A stretch of 64,000 nucleotides of DNA from Polaribacter butkevichii (GTDB taxonomy: Bacteria > Bacteroidota > Bacteroidia > Flavobacteriales > Flavobacteriaceae). Shown piece after piece: positions 62,597-64,000 of this stretch (positions within the stretch are counted from its first letter, which is position 1; every line of letters starts with the position of its first letter). The notes beneath the pieces were generated by a model. The model saw only the letters and a program-made list of their open reading frames with translations. It was not told the DNA's origin and searched no databases. The stretch is taken from contig NZ_CP150661.1 in the NCBI RefSeq assembly GCF_038024105.1, positions 868,001 through 932,000 of the forward strand. The letters are read 5' to 3'. Both the position numbers and the translations under genes were made by a program.

Positions 62597-63031
62597 ATGT
62601 CTAATAACCCAAACAAACCGAGTAAAACTTTTTGGATCATAGCTGTTGTTGGATTTATCTGGAACGCTATGGGAGTAGATGGTTATTTAAACCAAGCATA
62701 TCAAACAGAGCGTTTTAAATTAATGTATACAGAAGCGCAATTAGATCTTATTTTTAATACACCTTCTTGGGTAATGGCTGCTTTTGCTATTGCTGTTTTT
62801 TCATCTGTTTTAGCTTGTATTTTATTGTTTTTCAAGAAAAAATTAGCCAAATACTTATTTTTAATCGGACTCATAGCAGTTGTAATTCAGACTACTTACA
62901 ATGTATTTATAAATCCGGGTAAAGCATATTATGGATATTTAGAATATACAATGCTAATTTTAATTCCGTTATTTTCTCTCTTCTTATTTTGGTTTTCTAA
63001 AAAATGTGCAGATGATGGAATTTTAACCTAG
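62597..63031 (+). CDS. Small four-helix membrane protein
   Basis: The 144-residue protein (ATG 62597, MSNNPNKPSKTFW; the in-frame TTG at 62573 adds residues without pattern) has four membrane helices: about 13-32 (WIIAVVGFIWNAMGVDG), 60-82, 89-110 and 115-137. No family is recognised with confidence; sugar-transporter-like or DoxX-like proteins share the layout. It lies 69 bases after the tolC gene and might be on the same transcript. Confidence 0.75.
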   Translation: MSNNPNKPSKTFWIIAVVGFIWNAMGVDGYLNQAYQTERFKLMYTEAQLDLIFNTPSWVMAAFAIAVFSSVLACILLFFKKKLAKYLFLIGLIAVVIQTTYNVFINPGKAYYGYLEYTMLILIPLFSLFLFWFSKKCADDGILT

Positions 63032-63077
63032 TTGATAAGGTAATTTATACACCTAAAAAACCCTAGAGAGCATTCTT

Positions 63078-63542
63078 CTATTCATAAAAAACAGCAATAA
63101 ATTCTGCAGCGCAAGCAGGTTTTTCTTCTCCTTTAATTTCTATAGTACAAGAAAAGGTTACTTTAATTCCGTTGTTTGTCATCTCTTCAATTTCTTTTAC
63201 AACAGCAATCATTCTTAATTGGCTATTTACTAAAACAGGATTTGGAAAACGGACTTTATTCAATCCGTAATTTAAGCCCATTTTTAAACTTTTAATAGAA
63301 AAACAACCTTCTAATAATTTAGATATCATGGCTACAGACATAAAACCATGTGCAATGGTCGTTTTAAAAGGACTCTCTTTGGCTGCTCGTTTTTCATCTA
63401 CATGAATCCATTGCTTGTCTAATGTAGCATTGGCAAAATCGTTAATCATTTGCTGCGTAATTGTATACCAATTTCCAACAGGTAACTGTTGCCCTTTTAT
63501 CTTTATAAAATCTTCGAAATTTGCAAACTCTAATGGTTTCAT
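63078..63542 (-). CDS. MaoC-like (R)-enoyl hydratase
   Basis: The 154-residue hot-dog protein has the MaoC hydratase motif spread over FANATLDKQWIHVDEKRAAK and SPFKTTIAHGFMSVAM, with the catalytic Asp-His pair (D in TLDKQ, H in QWIH). It adds water to enoyl-CoA or a similar thioester in the cytoplasm. It lies 3 bases from the channel gene in the same direction, so the two form an operon. Confidence 0.92.
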   Translation of the reverse strand: MKPLEFANFEDFIKIKGQQLPVGNWYTITQQMINDFANATLDKQWIHVDEKRAAKESPFKTTIAHGFMSVAMISKLLEGCFSIKSLKMGLNYGLNKVRFPNPVLVNSQLRMIAVVKEIEEMTNNGIKVTFSCTIEIKGEEKPACAAEFIAVFYE

Positions 63543-63545
63543 CTC

Positions 63546-64000
63546 TTAGTTTTTAGTAAATAAATCGTCTTTAATTTTAGGCAATTGCAAATGAAATTTT
63601 ACAGCAATAACACGAATAGCAATTACAACAACCGCAGAAATTACAAATATGATATTATCTGCAACGTTACATTCGTTTAAAATTAAATATACAATTCCAC
63701 CCGCTAAACAAGCAGAGGCATAAATTTCTTTTTCGAAAATCAATGGAATTTTATTAGTTAACACATCTCGTAAAACCCCTCCAAAAACGGCAGAAACCAT
63801 GCCCATTATTAAGGCAATAATAGGATGTAAATTAAAAGACAAACCTTTTTCTAAACCTAATAAAGTAAAAACACTAATACCAATGGTATCAAACAAAAAC
63901 ATGGTTTTGCTTAAATAAAAAATTTTACTTTTAAAGAGAATGGTAAAAATAACGGCAGCAAAAATTGTGTATAGGTAATTTAAATCTCCAATCCAGTTTA
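63546..64000 (-). CDS. TRIC/YicG-type membrane channel (5' end beyond the window)
   Basis: The C-terminal 151 residues are visible. The frame stays open from the internal ATG at 63902 to the window edge (NWIGDLNYLYTIFAAVIFT upstream of it), so that ATG is not the start. The conserved MFLFDTIGISVFTLLGLEKG and GMVSAVFGGVLRDVLTNKIP match the UPF0126/TRIC family, with the GG-x-x-RD segment. Bacterial TRIC proteins are trimeric cation channels, each with seven membrane helices; about five are visible here. It precedes the MaoC gene in one transcript. Confidence 0.9.
   Translation of the reverse strand, partial: NWIGDLNYLYTIFAAVIFTILFKSKIFYLSKTMFLFDTIGISVFTLLGLEKGLSFNLHPIIALIMGMVSAVFGGVLRDVLTNKIPLIFEKEIYASACLAGGIVYLILNECNVADNIIFVISAVVVIAIRVIAVKFHLQLPKIKDDLFTKN

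Overview
The window is AT-rich, densely coded chromosomal DNA from a member of the Bacteroidota, most probably a marine Flavobacteriaceae of the Polaribacter/Tenacibaculum kind. The supporting signs are TAnnTTTG-type -7 promoter boxes, few Shine-Dalgarno sites, a type IX secretion C-terminal domain, DUF3570/DUF4266 proteins, lipoproteins with SC/SCS lipoboxes and Bacteroidota-style double-glycine peptide leaders. The genus is inference; there is no rRNA or tRNA gene here to decide it.

Layout. 1-1765 (minus): start of the histidine operon (hisG, truncated hisD) behind an attenuator whose 18-residue leader peptide carries four consecutive His codons. 1766-12770: an accessory region. It holds a 195-bp direct repeat pair, two stretches of single-gene cassettes separated by large, same-oriented palindromic elements that look integron-attC-like, a metallo-hydrolase remnant, and a peptide-export cluster. 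That cluster contains an HlyD gene broken by one stop codon, a small HTH protein, a double-glycine peptide, a prolyl-oligopeptidase-family lipoprotein and a C39-peptidase ABC exporter. 12770-17344: ttcA, then a TetR gene with two matching operators and a five-gene redox/stress operon. 17520-20540: a thioredoxin-ApbE-DUF4266-DUF3570 operon for extracytoplasmic flavin/redox work.

20676-32000: an FKBP isomerase, a T9SS-secreted zinc protease, an unassigned jelly-roll-like lipoprotein, an EEP-family nuclease, a two-gene unit of unknown function (HhH plus carboxypeptidase-regulatory-like protein, and a Cys-rich protein with an HPNCxC motif), and an AraC regulator followed by two genes whose upstream regions share motifs at identical spacing. 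32042-40905: SbcD-SbcC, small lipoprotein, SHOCT protein, a short conserved protein and TypA.

41029-49818 (minus): a thiamine operon read from a TPP riboswitch in the order thiS, thiC, a second thiE-like gene, thiD, thiE, thiG, thiH, thiF-rhodanese. It is interrupted by five perfect-length 195-bp tandem repeats. 49886-64000: a LETM1-like small protein and proline dehydrogenase, aroB, a TonB-dependent receptor with an upstream AraC gene, a cold-shock-domain protein, a TetR-controlled type I exporter operon (ABC-HlyD-TolC) whose ATPase domain has lost several catalytic motifs, a small membrane protein, a MaoC-like dehydratase and a TRIC/YicG channel cut off by the window end.

Most of the window is ordinary flavobacterial core genome. 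The unusual material is the cassette/palindrome region, the peptide-export cluster, the unknown pair at 27210-28692, and the repeat families in the thiamine operon.
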